Notes: generated from the letters alone by a model not told the origin. A stretch of 36,291 nt of DNA from Candidatus Collierbacteria bacterium (GCA_016219325.1 JACRNH010000001.1:1-36291); one strand, 5' to 3'; counted from the stretch's first letter, positions 23,488 to 31,472 are shown. Program-made: numbers and translations.

Positions 23488-23829
23488 ATGCAAATCGTCG
23501 ATAAGAAAATAAAATTGGTTAAATTAAAGCGAATAGCAATAGGGCAATTCGGGAATTTAGTGAAAGCCGTTGTTGATATTGAAAAAAGAGTAATGGCGAT
23601 TGGCGGTGAATTGCACGCCGATGAGGAAGCGCTTCTGTTGCAGAATGGCTCAAGTCAGGAAGAATTATGGGGAATCAATATTTATCCTGACGAGGCAGGG
23701 AAAAATCAAATTGAATTTGATTCAATGATAAATTTGCGGCCGGGGCAAAGTAATTTGAGCCGAGGAGTTGATGATCCAGTCGTCAGAAAAAAAATAATTG
23801 AAATTGTAAATAAGTTGATTGAGAAATGA
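23488..23829 (+). CDS. DUF5674 family protein
   Basis: The product matches the DUF5674 pattern: VVDIEKRVMAIGGELHADEE, an E-rich ALLLQNGSSQEELWGINIYPD, and EFDSMINLRPGQSNLSRGV. The family is common in CPR and other bacteria and has no known function; conserved His, Asp and Glu residues suggest metal or small-ligand binding, which is only a guess. The ATG at 23488 gives 113 residues. A leaderless TTG at 23479 is possible. The next gene overlaps its stop by 4 bases. Confidence 0.85.
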   Translation: MQIVDKKIKLVKLKRIAIGQFGNLVKAVVDIEKRVMAIGGELHADEEALLLQNGSSQEELWGINIYPDEAGKNQIEFDSMINLRPGQSNLSRGVDDPVVRKKIIEIVNKLIEK

Positions 23830-24164
23830 GCTACCAACATCGGGAACTAGCCGGCGGAAGATGGAATAAGTTGACTTTGTGCGAACAGATGGCGAATATC
23901 GGCAGCGAAGTGGAGCGGGCGATTAACTGGCGCGGTAAAAATATTGGGTATAACCGGCTGGCGGCGGAAAGGGCTTTGGAATTGGCGGGCTTGACGATTG
24001 CCGATCCTAAAAATCAAAATGGCGGATTGAAAGAATTGACGCGGCTGTATGAGCTCCTGGTTGATTATTTTTTTGGCGAAAACAAATATGGCTCATCCGA
24101 TAAATCATGGCGGAGTTATTTTTACGCCTTCAACTTCGCCGCCAGAAGAAAACTCGATCATTAG
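23826..24164 (+). CDS. Conserved hypothetical protein coupled to DUF5674
   Basis: The 112-residue soluble helical protein has landmarks GGRWNKLTLCEQMANIGSEV, ERAINWRGKN, ERALELAGLTIADPKN and DYFFGENKYGSSDKSWRSYF. I recall proteins of this pattern as uncharacterised, with the blocks GSEVERA and LTIADPK as conserved features, but cannot name a family. It overlaps the DUF5674 stop (ATGA), so the two are probably made together and may work together. It converges on the SDR gene about 50 bases downstream. Confidence 0.7.
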   Translation: MSYQHRELAGGRWNKLTLCEQMANIGSEVERAINWRGKNIGYNRLAAERALELAGLTIADPKNQNGGLKELTRLYELLVDYFFGENKYGSSDKSWRSYFYAFNFAARRKLDH

Positions 24165-24213
24165 TTTTTCTGGCAGAGATTGCCTGATGTTTGACGAAGA
24201 TGATATTAAAGTT

Positions 24214-24924
24214 TCAGTACTCGACTCTGACCTCATGCAGCCAGATTTTTTCCGGTCGGGAAAGCATATAGACGGTAACGTCGGCTAGATCTGATGGATC
24301 AGTGAATTTTTCTGACGGAACTTCTTCTCCGGTTTTTTCGAACATTTTGGTATTGGTTCCGCTTTGATAAACGCCGGCGACCCTGACAGGGGTATTTTTA
24401 AGGTCGGCTTTAAGAACTTCGGTAAATCCGCGGACGCCCCACTTACTGGCGGAATAAACAGATTGTCCTGCTTGGGCGGTGACGCCGGATTTGGAGGAGA
24501 CGTTAATAATCGCGGCCTCTGCTTGTTTTTTAAGAATCGGTAATACAAGTCTGGTACAGTGAATTAGGGCAGTTAAGTTGGTATCGATGACATCGTCGAC
24601 AACTTTTTCATCAATTTCTTCGACAGCCATCATTTTTTGCCAAATTCCGGCGACGTTGATAAGAATATGGACGTTACGAAAATCTTTAATGATCTTTTTG
24701 ACGATGTTTGATAAATCTTGAGTTATGCGGATATCGCATGGGTAGATTTTGACTTTTAAAAGTTTATTGGCGGATTGGATCGTTTGTTTGACTTCGGTAA
24801 GACGGCTTTTATCGCGGGCAATCAAAGCCAGATTAACCCCTTGGCGGCTAAGCTTGATGGCAACTTGTTTGCCGAGGCCGTCGCCGGCGCCGGTGATAAT
24901 GGCGGTTCTGCCTGAAAGGTTCAC
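24214..24924 (-). CDS. Short-chain dehydrogenase/reductase (SDR)
   Basis: This is a classical SDR: TGAGDGLG (TGxxxGxG) near residue 11, NVAG (about 90), catalytic Ser in INVSSKSG, and YSASK (YxxxK). It uses NAD(P)H to reduce a carbonyl or oxidise an alcohol; substrate is unknown. Start GTG 24924 gives 236 residues and follows a TATACT box by 11 bases. The open frame extends to 25005, but that extra sequence comes from the 36-base palindromic repeat and is not expected to be translated. It is transcribed alone. Confidence 0.85.
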   Translation of the reverse strand: MNLSGRTAIITGAGDGLGKQVAIKLSRQGVNLALIARDKSRLTEVKQTIQSANKLLKVKIYPCDIRITQDLSNIVKKIIKDFRNVHILINVAGIWQKMMAVEEIDEKVVDDVIDTNLTALIHCTRLVLPILKKQAEAAIINVSSKSGVTAQAGQSVYSASKWGVRGFTEVLKADLKNTPVRVAGVYQSGTNTKMFEKTGEEVPSEKFTDPSDLADVTVYMLSRPEKIWLHEVRVEY

Positions 24925-24935
24925 GATTGATGTTG

Positions 24936-24941
24936 AGTATA
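24936..24941 (-). promoter_or_regulatory. -10 box of the SDR gene
   Basis: TATACT on the minus strand, 11 bases before the GTG at 24924. Confidence 0.4.
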
Positions 24942-24981
24942 CCTTAGAGGATAAACTGTTGGTTGGTGAATTTTGACTAAT

Positions 24982-25017
24982 GTCAATACTTTCAAGCGAC
25001 AGCAACAGAGTATTGAC
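24982..25017. repeat. 36-base inverted repeat, copy A
   Basis: GTCAATACT...AGTATTGAC arms of 9 bases surround an 18-base loop. Length and ends match 25036-25071 and 17146-17181. Confidence 0.7.
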
Positions 25018-25035
25018 AATAATTTTATAAAAACC

Positions 25036-25071
25036 GTCAATACTTTAATGCTATAGCAGGAAAGTATTGAC
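25036..25071. repeat. 36-base inverted repeat, copy B
   Basis: GTCAATACTTT...AAAGTATTGAC arms of 11 bases enclose an inner palindrome TGCTATAGCA. It lies 18 bases from copy A. The remaining sequence to 25178 shows no gene I can support. Confidence 0.75.
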
Positions 25072-25178
25072 ACTAATCTTTAATTTATTTGGTATGGGGC
25101 TGTAACTCTGTTTCAGGTTTTTCCGGCTGGCAGTTTCGGAGGCGCGGCGGAGTTTATTGAGCGGGCCGGGCTAGGACA

Positions 25179-25715
25179 TTATTGTCCTTCTAGCTTACGC
25201 AATTTGTTTCTATAAAATTCGATAATACTTTTATCTCGAATTTTTATAAATCTTCCTTCGTAATTTGTGGGATTATCCTCGTTGAGAACCTTATCTATTT
25301 TGTCAAGTGGAACCCATTCGAGTTTAAAACCCTCGTCTATTTCTCCTTGTTCTAATCTGTTTTGACCGATTTTCCCCTTGACTTTGGCCAGTAAAACATA
25401 ACTTATCTGGAGCAGTTTGAACTGATCGCGCCATTCAATTATGACTCCCGATTGGTCTAGTATTTCGCACTGACAACCGGTTTCTTCAAGCGCTTCTCTT
25501 TTAAACGCTTCAGCAATTGACTCATTTGGTTCCAGACCGCCGCCGGGCAATTTATGATAGTTGAATTTAGTGACATTTAGGAGCGCGATTTTACCTCTGT
25601 TAACAAGTATTCCGCGCGAAGCCCTTCTAATGCCGTACTTGTCCAAATTGCCCATTTGATGCTTTGGATCAAAATCCGTATCGGCAATTTCGCGAATTAA
25701 AGTTTTGTTTTTCAT
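25179..25715 (-). CDS. Nudix hydrolase
   Basis: Nudix enzymes hydrolyse nucleoside diphosphates linked to another group. The Nudix box is complete: G-GLEPN-E-SIAEAFK-REALEETGC (G-x5-E-x7-REUxEExGU), about residues 61-83 from the chosen start. A C-terminal WVPLDKID and helix are typical. The start is placed at ATG 25715 (178 residues), because the alternative ATG 25751 would translate through a 27-base repeat shared with another intergenic region. Substrate cannot be told. Confidence 0.88.
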   Translation of the reverse strand: MKNKTLIREIADTDFDPKHQMGNLDKYGIRRASRGILVNRGKIALLNVTKFNYHKLPGGGLEPNESIAEAFKREALEETGCQCEILDQSGVIIEWRDQFKLLQISYVLLAKVKGKIGQNRLEQGEIDEGFKLEWVPLDKIDKVLNEDNPTNYEGRFIKIRDKSIIEFYRNKLRKLEGQ

Positions 25716-25740
25716 ACTGGTTGGCCGTTTACAAAAAATG
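25714..25740. repeat. 27-base intergenic repeat, copy 1
   Basis: It starts ATACTGG and ends GTTTACAAAAAATG. It matches 27586-27612 at 23 of 27 positions. It lies directly in front of the Nudix gene. Confidence 0.55.
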
Positions 25741-25796
25741 TCGGACTTCATTAAATAGCTAAAAAGTGACTTGTAACTAAAGTAAAAAATAGAGGG

Positions 25797-26270
25797 TTAA
25801 AAAGACTTAAAGAACTCAACATTCCAGCCATTCTCTTTAGAAATCAATCCTTCTTTATCCTCCGAGTGAACTACCGTTTCGTCAACCCCCATTATTTTTG
25901 TGGCCCGGCATCCTGTTCCGCAATCATAGGTGATGTTTATTTTGTTGTCGTCTGTCCATTCCCAATTAGAAGTTCTGAAATCGCCACTATAAATCCTGTT
26001 CATCCTGTCATTGGTCAAATTTGTTATAAAAATTTGATAGTAGTGGTATCTGTCTTTATAATCTCCGGTATAGGAAGCGGCCCGGTATTTTCCGTTAGGT
26101 GATACTTCAGAGCTCCACTGTATTAACTGTGGAAGGGAATCGCTTTCATCATATCTATTCACGAGCAGTATTTTTTGATTAGAAATGGTTGAAATATTTG
26201 ATTTTAGTATCGTTACTTCTCTAACCAAATAAATAATAATAACAATAAGGATTAGAGGTACTATTTTCAT
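25797..26270 (-). CDS. Membrane-anchored propeller-blade-like protein
   Basis: The 157-residue protein has an N-terminal membrane anchor (about residues 3-16, IVPLILIVIIIYLV) and an extracytoplasmic beta-rich part. That part has WSSEVSPNGKYRAASYTGDY and NWEWTDDNKINITYDCG, which resemble TolB/WD40-type propeller blades (SPDGK...W..D). Two cysteines (CGTGC) could form a disulfide or bind a metal. It overlaps the upstream cell-wall hydrolase gene by 4 bases, so both are made together. No family was recognised with certainty. Confidence 0.55.
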   Translation of the reverse strand: MKIVPLILIVIIIYLVREVTILKSNISTISNQKILLVNRYDESDSLPQLIQWSSEVSPNGKYRAASYTGDYKDRYHYYQIFITNLTNDRMNRIYSGDFRTSNWEWTDDNKINITYDCGTGCRATKIMGVDETVVHSEDKEGLISKENGWNVEFFKSF

Positions 26271-27484
26271 AGTTTATAGAAACGGGTAGCGCCAATTTGG
26301 ATTGTAAACTTATTCTCATCAGCCCAATCAGGCTTAGGTTGATTCGAGGGAACATAAAAATGATTAGCGCCATCAGTAGGATCAGCCTCCTTACCAAAGA
26401 ACACTAACTCCGCCGTTTTATAGCTATCTAACCAGGCCTGCTTTTCCAGCGGATTATTTAATTGGGGTTGAGTTATTTTCTTAAAAGACTTTCCGCTGGG
26501 ATCATTAAAAGGCTCATATTGGTATTTTGCCAAGATAACTTCATGATATGTTGTTCCCCATCTATTTTTACTATCTTCAACTCTATTCCTTATCGTCCAG
26601 CCGACCGCAGTTTTTGCTTTTTCCGATTCTCCTCCGGCTTCTCCGTAAATAGCGCGGCTTAGTAATATTATTTCGGTATCATTGTAAAAACTTCCTGTCC
26701 ACTTTGGATTATCGACGGTGGGTATCCTTTCGCCTTCGGGGGTTGTTAATATTTTACCAAAATCTATAATGAGTTTATTAAGCGTAGGAGTCCGGTCAGC
26801 TTCAAGTTCTACATAGTGCAGCCCTTCCGGCAGGTTTATTTCAAATATTTGAGTTTCGGTTTTAGTAGGAGTTGCCCAAGGAAGGAGTGAGCCTACGAAC
26901 CTCCAAAGAAAGTATTTTATGATTTGCAGCAAATTTCCTTGGGTTTTGCCGTCTATTTTTATTTTTACGTCGTCGCTGTCTCTCTTACGGTGGGAGTACG
27001 TGAGAGTTAGTGCTATAGATTTTAGGGCTAAGTTGTCAAGCGCAAATGAAATCCATGGTCGACGGTCGCCGTCTTCTGCCTGTATTTTTGGTTCAAGAAT
27101 AAGTTTCTCAACAGGATTAAGAGCATAGACCCGTAGGCTTTCAAAAGTGGCAGTACCGGGGGTTTTATCTGTTTCTAGGACAATCTCGTGATCCTCCCCT
27201 TCCAGAAAAGTGAGAAAGTAAACTGTTTTAGATAAGTTGTGCAGCTTGCCTCCGCTGAAAGCTGTCGGAGAGTCGATTAACCCGTCAGAACCCAGTTTGG
27301 GAAAAGACTTGTTGTTAAGTTTAACTATTAAATCTTCATCATCTGTTACATGATCGCCAAGCTGATTTTCACTTTTTGCTCGACCCGTAATGATAATTAA
27401 ATGATAAGAGGAAAAACTGGAGAACTTTATTTCCTCTTTTGTTTTAATTGTTCTACTATGTCCATCCTCAAAAATTAACTTCAT
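26267..27484 (-). CDS. SleB/CwlJ-type cell-wall hydrolase (Hydrolase_2)
   Basis: The C-terminal domain (about residues 268-405) matches spore-cortex-lytic-type hydrolases: EIILLSRAIYGEAGGESEKA with the likely catalytic Glu in GEAGGE (281-286), KTAVGWTIRNRV, and late ANHFYVP. Such enzymes cut peptidoglycan glycan strands. The first 260 residues look like two beta-sandwich domains (LTYSHRKRDSDDVKIKIDGK; LPEGLHYVELEADRTP), perhaps wall binding. No signal peptide is visible at the N-terminus, so export is unexplained. It is leaderless by promoter position and coupled to the anchored protein downstream. Confidence 0.78.
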   Translation of the reverse strand: MKLIFEDGHSRTIKTKEEIKFSSFSSYHLIIITGRAKSENQLGDHVTDDEDLIVKLNNKSFPKLGSDGLIDSPTAFSGGKLHNLSKTVYFLTFLEGEDHEIVLETDKTPGTATFESLRVYALNPVEKLILEPKIQAEDGDRRPWISFALDNLALKSIALTLTYSHRKRDSDDVKIKIDGKTQGNLLQIIKYFLWRFVGSLLPWATPTKTETQIFEINLPEGLHYVELEADRTPTLNKLIIDFGKILTTPEGERIPTVDNPKWTGSFYNDTEIILLSRAIYGEAGGESEKAKTAVGWTIRNRVEDSKNRWGTTYHEVILAKYQYEPFNDPSGKSFKKITQPQLNNPLEKQAWLDSYKTAELVFFGKEADPTDGANHFYVPSNQPKPDWADENKFTIQIGATRFYKL

Positions 27485-27490
27485 AGTTTT

Positions 27491-27499
27491 AGTTTAGCA
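27491..27499 (-). promoter_or_regulatory. Extended -10 promoter of the cell-wall hydrolase operon (leaderless)
   Basis: The minus strand reads TG-C-TAAACT, then six bases, then the ATG at 27484. Confidence 0.4.
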
Positions 27500-27585
27500 G
27501 AGTATCATGAAAAGATGCAATTAAAATTAACGATAAACCAACTCGTTGGGGATTCGTTACCCTTTCTCCCAACCGCTTTCCATTT

Positions 27586-27612
27586 ATACTGGCTAGTGGT
27601 TTACAAAAAATG
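27586..27612. repeat. 27-base intergenic repeat, copy 2
   Basis: ATACTGG...GTTTACAAAAAATG, 23 of 27 bases as in copy 1 (25714-25740). It lies between the Fic gene end and the hydrolase gene. Confidence 0.55.
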
Positions 27613-27634
27613 GGATAACCCGCGTTTGACGCGG
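27605..27634 (-). terminator. Possible Rho-independent terminator after the Fic gene
   Basis: On the minus strand a hairpin CCGCGT-CAA-ACGCGG follows the Fic stop by 11 bases. A six-T run comes 9 bases later, farther than usual, so the call is tentative. Confidence 0.35.
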
Positions 27635-27645
27635 TTGCATTGAAT

Positions 27646-28740
27646 TTATATTCTTTGGTCGGTGCCGGTAACGGCGACAGTTTTCAGGATCTGGTAACGG
27701 GTGCCTCTTCCTACTCCAATCCGTTTTACTAATTTTAACTTCAATAGCTTATTCAGGACTTGATTTACGGTCGGGCGGGCAACTTCAGCATTTTTGGCGA
27801 TCATAAGCGGAGAGGATTCGGCGACTTTTTGTAAGTATTGCCAAACCGCCAGTTGGTTTTTAGAGAGAGTTTTTTCGATGTATTGAACGGACAACAAGCC
27901 AACGGCAACTTCAGATTGCGTAAGGATGATTTTAAAGAAAAACGACAGCCAAGCAGTGGCGCTTGCGCGATTTGTTTTAAATGTTTTTTGACTGGTTCTT
28001 AACGCCAAATAATATTCCGGCTTATTATCTTCGATTAGTTTTTCATGCGATACATACGGCATGTATAGATATCCGGCTTTAAGCAGCAGTAAATTGGTGA
28101 GAATTCGAGAGAGGCGGCCGTTGCCGTCCTGAAATGGATGAATATTGAGAAATTCGACCAAAAAATTGCCGATTATCAGCAGGGGATGATACGTTTTTTG
28201 CGTCAAAGATTTTTGCGTCCATTCAATCAGATTCTGCATCGCGGCAGGAGTCAGGTAGGCCGGAGTGGTATCAAACAAGACGCCGACGGATTCTCCGGCC
28301 GGATTTATCATGAGAACTTTGTTTTCGCTTCTTTTGTATTCTCCCCGGTGGAGCATATCCTTTTCAACGTATTTCAATAATTCCCGATGGAAATGTTTAA
28401 CAGTATTTTCGTTAAATGAAAGGGTTTGCCATGAATTAAAGACATTTTGGAGAAGCTCAAAATAGCCCCTTACTTCTTGTTTATCCCTATCGGTAAATTT
28501 CTCTATAGAAAGACCCCGCATGAGTTTTTCCACATCTTCATCTGAAAGACGGGCTCCCTCGATACGGGTGGAAGCGCCGGTGGAAGTAATAAGGACAGAT
28601 TGTTTTAGGCGATTTAGCGCCACCGGATTCAGTTGGGCGCCGGCGATCCATCTGCCTTTCAGTTCGTCAATTTTGGCGATATCGGAAAGGATCGCAGGGG
28701 TTACTTGGGTCAGCCGGAGGTCAAAATTTGTGCCCGCCAT
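27646..28740 (-). CDS. Fic-domain AMPylator-type protein with C-terminal winged helix
   Basis: Fic enzymes transfer AMP (or related groups) from nucleotides to target-protein hydroxyls. The motif HPFQDGNGRLSR is complete at residues 201-212. An N-terminal inhibitory motif S-T-R-I-E-G (57-62) fits the class II type [S/T]xxxE[G/N], which holds the enzyme off by clamping the motif arginine. A C-terminal winged-helix-like domain (about 297-355: LAVWQYLQKVAESSPLMIAK, VARPTVNQVLNKLLKL) should bind DNA. The promoter region holds a perfect 21-base operator-like palindrome, suggesting autoregulation. It is a single-gene unit. Confidence 0.9.
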   Translation of the reverse strand: MAGTNFDLRLTQVTPAILSDIAKIDELKGRWIAGAQLNPVALNRLKQSVLITSTGASTRIEGARLSDEDVEKLMRGLSIEKFTDRDKQEVRGYFELLQNVFNSWQTLSFNENTVKHFHRELLKYVEKDMLHRGEYKRSENKVLMINPAGESVGVLFDTTPAYLTPAAMQNLIEWTQKSLTQKTYHPLLIIGNFLVEFLNIHPFQDGNGRLSRILTNLLLLKAGYLYMPYVSHEKLIEDNKPEYYLALRTSQKTFKTNRASATAWLSFFFKIILTQSEVAVGLLSVQYIEKTLSKNQLAVWQYLQKVAESSPLMIAKNAEVARPTVNQVLNKLLKLKLVKRIGVGRGTRYQILKTVAVTGTDQRI

Positions 28741-28748
28741 AAGATTTT

Positions 28749-28769
28749 CTTATATATGGAATATATAAG
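28749..28769. promoter_or_regulatory. Operator-like palindrome before the Fic gene
   Basis: CTTATATAT-GGA-ATATATAAG begins 9 bases upstream of the Fic ATG. A further TATAAGATT direct repeat follows. The Fic protein's own winged helix is the obvious candidate binder. Confidence 0.45.
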
Positions 28770-28828
28770 ATTGTATAAGATTAGTCAAGCGATTATCGGC
28801 GCCGACAACGATGGCGGTTTTGTTACGG

Positions 28829-28858
28829 TTGGCATGCGCGGATTAGCAATGCTACAAT
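28829..28858 (+). promoter_or_regulatory. Promoter of the secY operon
   Basis: TTGGCA (28829-28834), 18 bases, then TACAAT (28853-28858) with a TG one base before it. The ATG lies 10 bases after the -10 box, so the leader is only a few bases. Confidence 0.55.
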
Positions 28859-28868
28859 AAAAACTCTT

Positions 28869-30158
28869 ATGATTAGGAAAGTTTTGCGTTACGTCTTTAG
28901 ATTGTGGAGCAATAAGGAATTAAGAAAGAAGATTTTCTTTACCGCGGCAATGATCTTCGTTTTCCGGCTTGTCGCCCATATTCCTTCACCCGGAGTTGAC
29001 GCCGTTAAACTCAAAGAATTATTTTCCTCTTCTCAATTATTGGGCCTGCTGGATGTTTTTTCCGGCGGAACCTTAGCTAATTTTTCCGTGATGGCCTTAG
29101 GCGTTAATCCATATATAAATGCTTCTATTATTTTACAGATGTTGACAATCGTGATTCCCTCGCTTGAAGCTTTGTCAAAAGAAGGCGAGTATGGTCGGGA
29201 AAAAATTAACCAATATACCCGTCTTTTAACTCTCCCTTTAGCCATAGTCCAGGCGATCGGGATATTGGTATTCCTGCGGTCAAAAGAAATTCTGGCGGTT
29301 TCCAATCCGGCCGCGATTATCTCTATGATTTTAACCATGACTGCCGGAACGATGCTTTTATTATGGTTGGGAGAATTGATTACCGAATATGGGTTAGGCA
29401 ACGGAGTCTCGCTGATAATCTTTGCCGGTATCGTCGGCAGGCTCCCGGTTTCGTTTATCCAGACTTTTTCTATAGTTGATACTATCAGCCTGCAAAATAT
29501 TTTCATTTTTATCGGACTGGCCTTGGGAGTAATTGCCGGAGTAGTGATGATTAACGAGGCGGTCAGAAAAGTTACAGTCAACTACGCCCGCCGAGCCAGG
29601 GGAAGCTCGCTGGTTGGCGGCCAGACCACTCATTTGCCGTTAAAAGTTAATCAGGCCGGAGTGATTCCGATAATTTTTGCGGTTTCAATCGTCCTCTTGC
29701 CGAGTATGGCCGGGAATTTATTAACTTCAGTCCCCAGTCCGATAGTATCGCAAATTGCCTCAACATTATCAGCCGCCTTTGCCCCCGGATCTTTAGCTTA
29801 TACTTTGACATATTTCTTTTTAGTTTTAGGGTTTACTTATTTCTATACAGCGGTTATCTTTGATCCGGTCAAAATTGCCGACGAGGTTAAAAAACACGGC
29901 GGATTTGTTCCGGGCATCCGGCCGGGAAAATCGACCGCCGATTATCTATCGTATATAATCACCAGAATTACATTGGCCGGAGCGCTATTTTTGGGATTGA
30001 TAGCCGTTTTGCCTAATATCGCTCAACAATTGTCCGGAGTCGCCACGTTGTCCATTGGCGGGACAGGGATATTAATTGTAGTTTCAGTTATTCTGGAAAC
30101 AGTTAACCAGGTTGAGGCAATGATGGTTACCAGAAGTTATGATAGGTTCTTGGAGTAA
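28869..30158 (+). CDS. secY: Preprotein translocase subunit SecY
   Basis: SecY forms the protein-conducting channel in the cytoplasmic membrane. The 429-residue product has 10 spans with landmarks [15 protein letters not shown] (plug region after helix 1), [49 protein letters not shown], and cytosolic loop [20 protein letters not shown]. The C-terminal [19 protein letters not shown] is also clear. It opens the translation operon; adk starts 12 bases after its stop. Confidence 0.96.
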   Translation: MIRKVLRYVFRLWSNKELRKKIFFTAAMIFVFRLVAHIPSPGVDAVKLKELFSSSQLLGLLDVFSGGTLANFSVMALGVNPYINASIILQMLTIVIPSLEALSKEGEYGREKINQYTRLLTLPLAIVQAIGILVFLRSKEILAVSNPAAIISMILTMTAGTMLLLWLGELITEYGLGNGVSLIIFAGIVGRLPVSFIQTFSIVDTISLQNIFIFIGLALGVIAGVVMINEAVRKVTVNYARRARGSSLVGGQTTHLPLKVNQAGVIPIIFAVSIVLLPSMAGNLLTSVPSPIVSQIASTLSAAFAPGSLAYTLTYFFLVLGFTYFYTAVIFDPVKIADEVKKHGGFVPGIRPGKSTADYLSYIITRITLAGALFLGLIAVLPNIAQQLSGVATLSIGGTGILIVVSVILETVNQVEAMMVTRSYDRFLE

Positions 30159-30170
30159 AATATATAAAGA

Positions 30171-30746
30171 ATGAACATATTATTATACGGAATTCAGGGA
30201 TCGGGAAAATCTACTCAGGGTAAATTACTCGCCCAGCATCTGCATTTGCCGTATTTATCTACAGGCCATATTTTCAGGGATATGGCTAAAGAATCAAGCC
30301 GCGAGGGTAGATATATTAAAGAAACTTTAGCCGCCGGCCTGTTAGTTCCGGACGAAATCACAATTCCCATTGTCGAAAAATATCTGGCTAAAGAAGAATA
30401 TAAAAAGGGTTGGATTTTAGACGGTTTTCCCAGAACTTTGGATCAGGCTGAAAAATTCAAAACCAAAATTGACGTGGCTTTTTACCTATTGGTTCCTGAT
30501 AAAGAAGCCCTGTGGCGTTTATCTTTTCGGATGGGATCCAAAGGAGAGATTAGAGAAGACGAGACTTTAATGGCCATTAGGAAAAGGATAGATTTGTTTC
30601 ATAAAGCGACCGAGCCGGTTTTAGATCATTACCGGAAACTTGATTTATTGGTTGAAGTTAACGGAGAAAAGAAGATTGAGGAAATCTGTGAAGATATATT
30701 GGGAAAAATCAGATGGTACCAAAAAGGCAATGGAAACAAGAGATGA
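30171..30746 (+). CDS. adk: Adenylate kinase
   Basis: The enzyme balances ATP, ADP and AMP. The P-loop reads GIQGSGKSTQGKLLA (residues 7-21; GxxGxGKs with Gln where many have Pro or Ala). TGHIFRDM corresponds to TGDMLR, and WILDGFPRTLDQAE (about 82-95) is the conserved DGFPRT block. The LID is short and has no zinc cysteines. At 191 residues it is of the short type. It lies in its usual place between secY and map, and its 3' end overlaps map by 17 bases. Confidence 0.92.
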   Translation: MNILLYGIQGSGKSTQGKLLAQHLHLPYLSTGHIFRDMAKESSREGRYIKETLAAGLLVPDEITIPIVEKYLAKEEYKKGWILDGFPRTLDQAEKFKTKIDVAFYLLVPDKEALWRLSFRMGSKGEIREDETLMAIRKRIDLFHKATEPVLDHYRKLDLLVEVNGEKKIEEICEDILGKIRWYQKGNGNKR

Positions 30747-31452
30747 TTCTTTTAGCAAGGGCGGAAGAATTTTAGGCAAAATTCGCCGGCAGTTAACCGG
30801 CATGATAAAACCCGGTTTAGATTTATTTGAGATTGAAACCGCGGCCAGGAAGTTAATCACCGATGCCGGAGCAGTTCCCAACTTCGTTTTTGTTGATAAT
30901 TATGGATTTGCTACTTGCCTGATGGTAAATGATGAAGTGGTCCATTGCCGTCCGCGGCATTACCGGATCGCGGAAGGAGACTTAATAACTGTGGATGTAG
31001 GCTTGGAGTGGCATGGATGGCAATTGGATACGGCTGATTCACTTTTGGCCGGGCAGCCTGACGATAAATTTATTAAAACTGGCAGGCAGGCTCTAAATAA
31101 AGCAATAATGGCAGTTAAACCGGGGAATAGAATCGGCAATATATCCAAGATAATCCAGGAAATCCTGGAGAAAAACAGTTATTCCGCAGTTAGACAATAT
31201 TGCGGTCATGGTCTCGGAAAGCAAATTCACGAAGATCCTCAAATTCCGTGTTATCTGGAAGAATCTGTCGTTAATACTCCATTGATTAAACCCGGGATGA
31301 CTTTGGCTGTTGAAGTTATGATGAATGAAGGCGGTTATAAGGTGGTTTTGGATAAAGATGGATGGAGATCAAGGACTGCTGACGGCTCCAGGTCGGCCCA
31401 GTTCGAGCACTCAATTTTGGTAACAACTTCCGGACCAAAAATTCTGACATAA
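30730..31452 (+). CDS. map: Methionine aminopeptidase, type I
   Basis: The enzyme removes the initiator methionine. All five metal ligands are readable: D in TVDVGLEW, D in LDTADSLL, H in QYCGHGLGKQIHE, E in LAVEVMMNEG and E in QFEHSILVT. The ATG at 30730 starts METRDDSFSKGGRILGKIRR, which fits the family's N-terminal helix; an in-frame ATG at 30640 would lie deep in adk and is rejected. The gene overlaps adk by 17 bases. infA has its own promoter downstream. Confidence 0.93.
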   Translation: METRDDSFSKGGRILGKIRRQLTGMIKPGLDLFEIETAARKLITDAGAVPNFVFVDNYGFATCLMVNDEVVHCRPRHYRIAEGDLITVDVGLEWHGWQLDTADSLLAGQPDDKFIKTGRQALNKAIMAVKPGNRIGNISKIIQEILEKNSYSAVRQYCGHGLGKQIHEDPQIPCYLEESVVNTPLIKPGMTLAVEVMMNEGGYKVVLDKDGWRSRTADGSRSAQFEHSILVTTSGPKILT

Positions 31453-31472
31453 ATAGCTGATAATTCTTCAAG

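Noticed and set aside
24925..25005. An N-terminal extension of the SDR frame by 27 residues.
   Set aside because: It runs through the 36-base palindrome and upstream of the -10 box; the GTG at 24924 directly precedes the conserved Rossmann start.
24982..25071. Two 36-base repeats spaced by 18 bases, considered as a mini CRISPR array.
   Set aside because: Repeats are palindromes with variable centres, the spacer is only 18 bases, another copy lies 8 kb away, and no cas gene is present.
25072..25178. An open frame across the spacer reading GSFGGAAEFIERAGL.
   Set aside because: No start codon with a ribosome-binding site, and no recognisable protein; probably chance.
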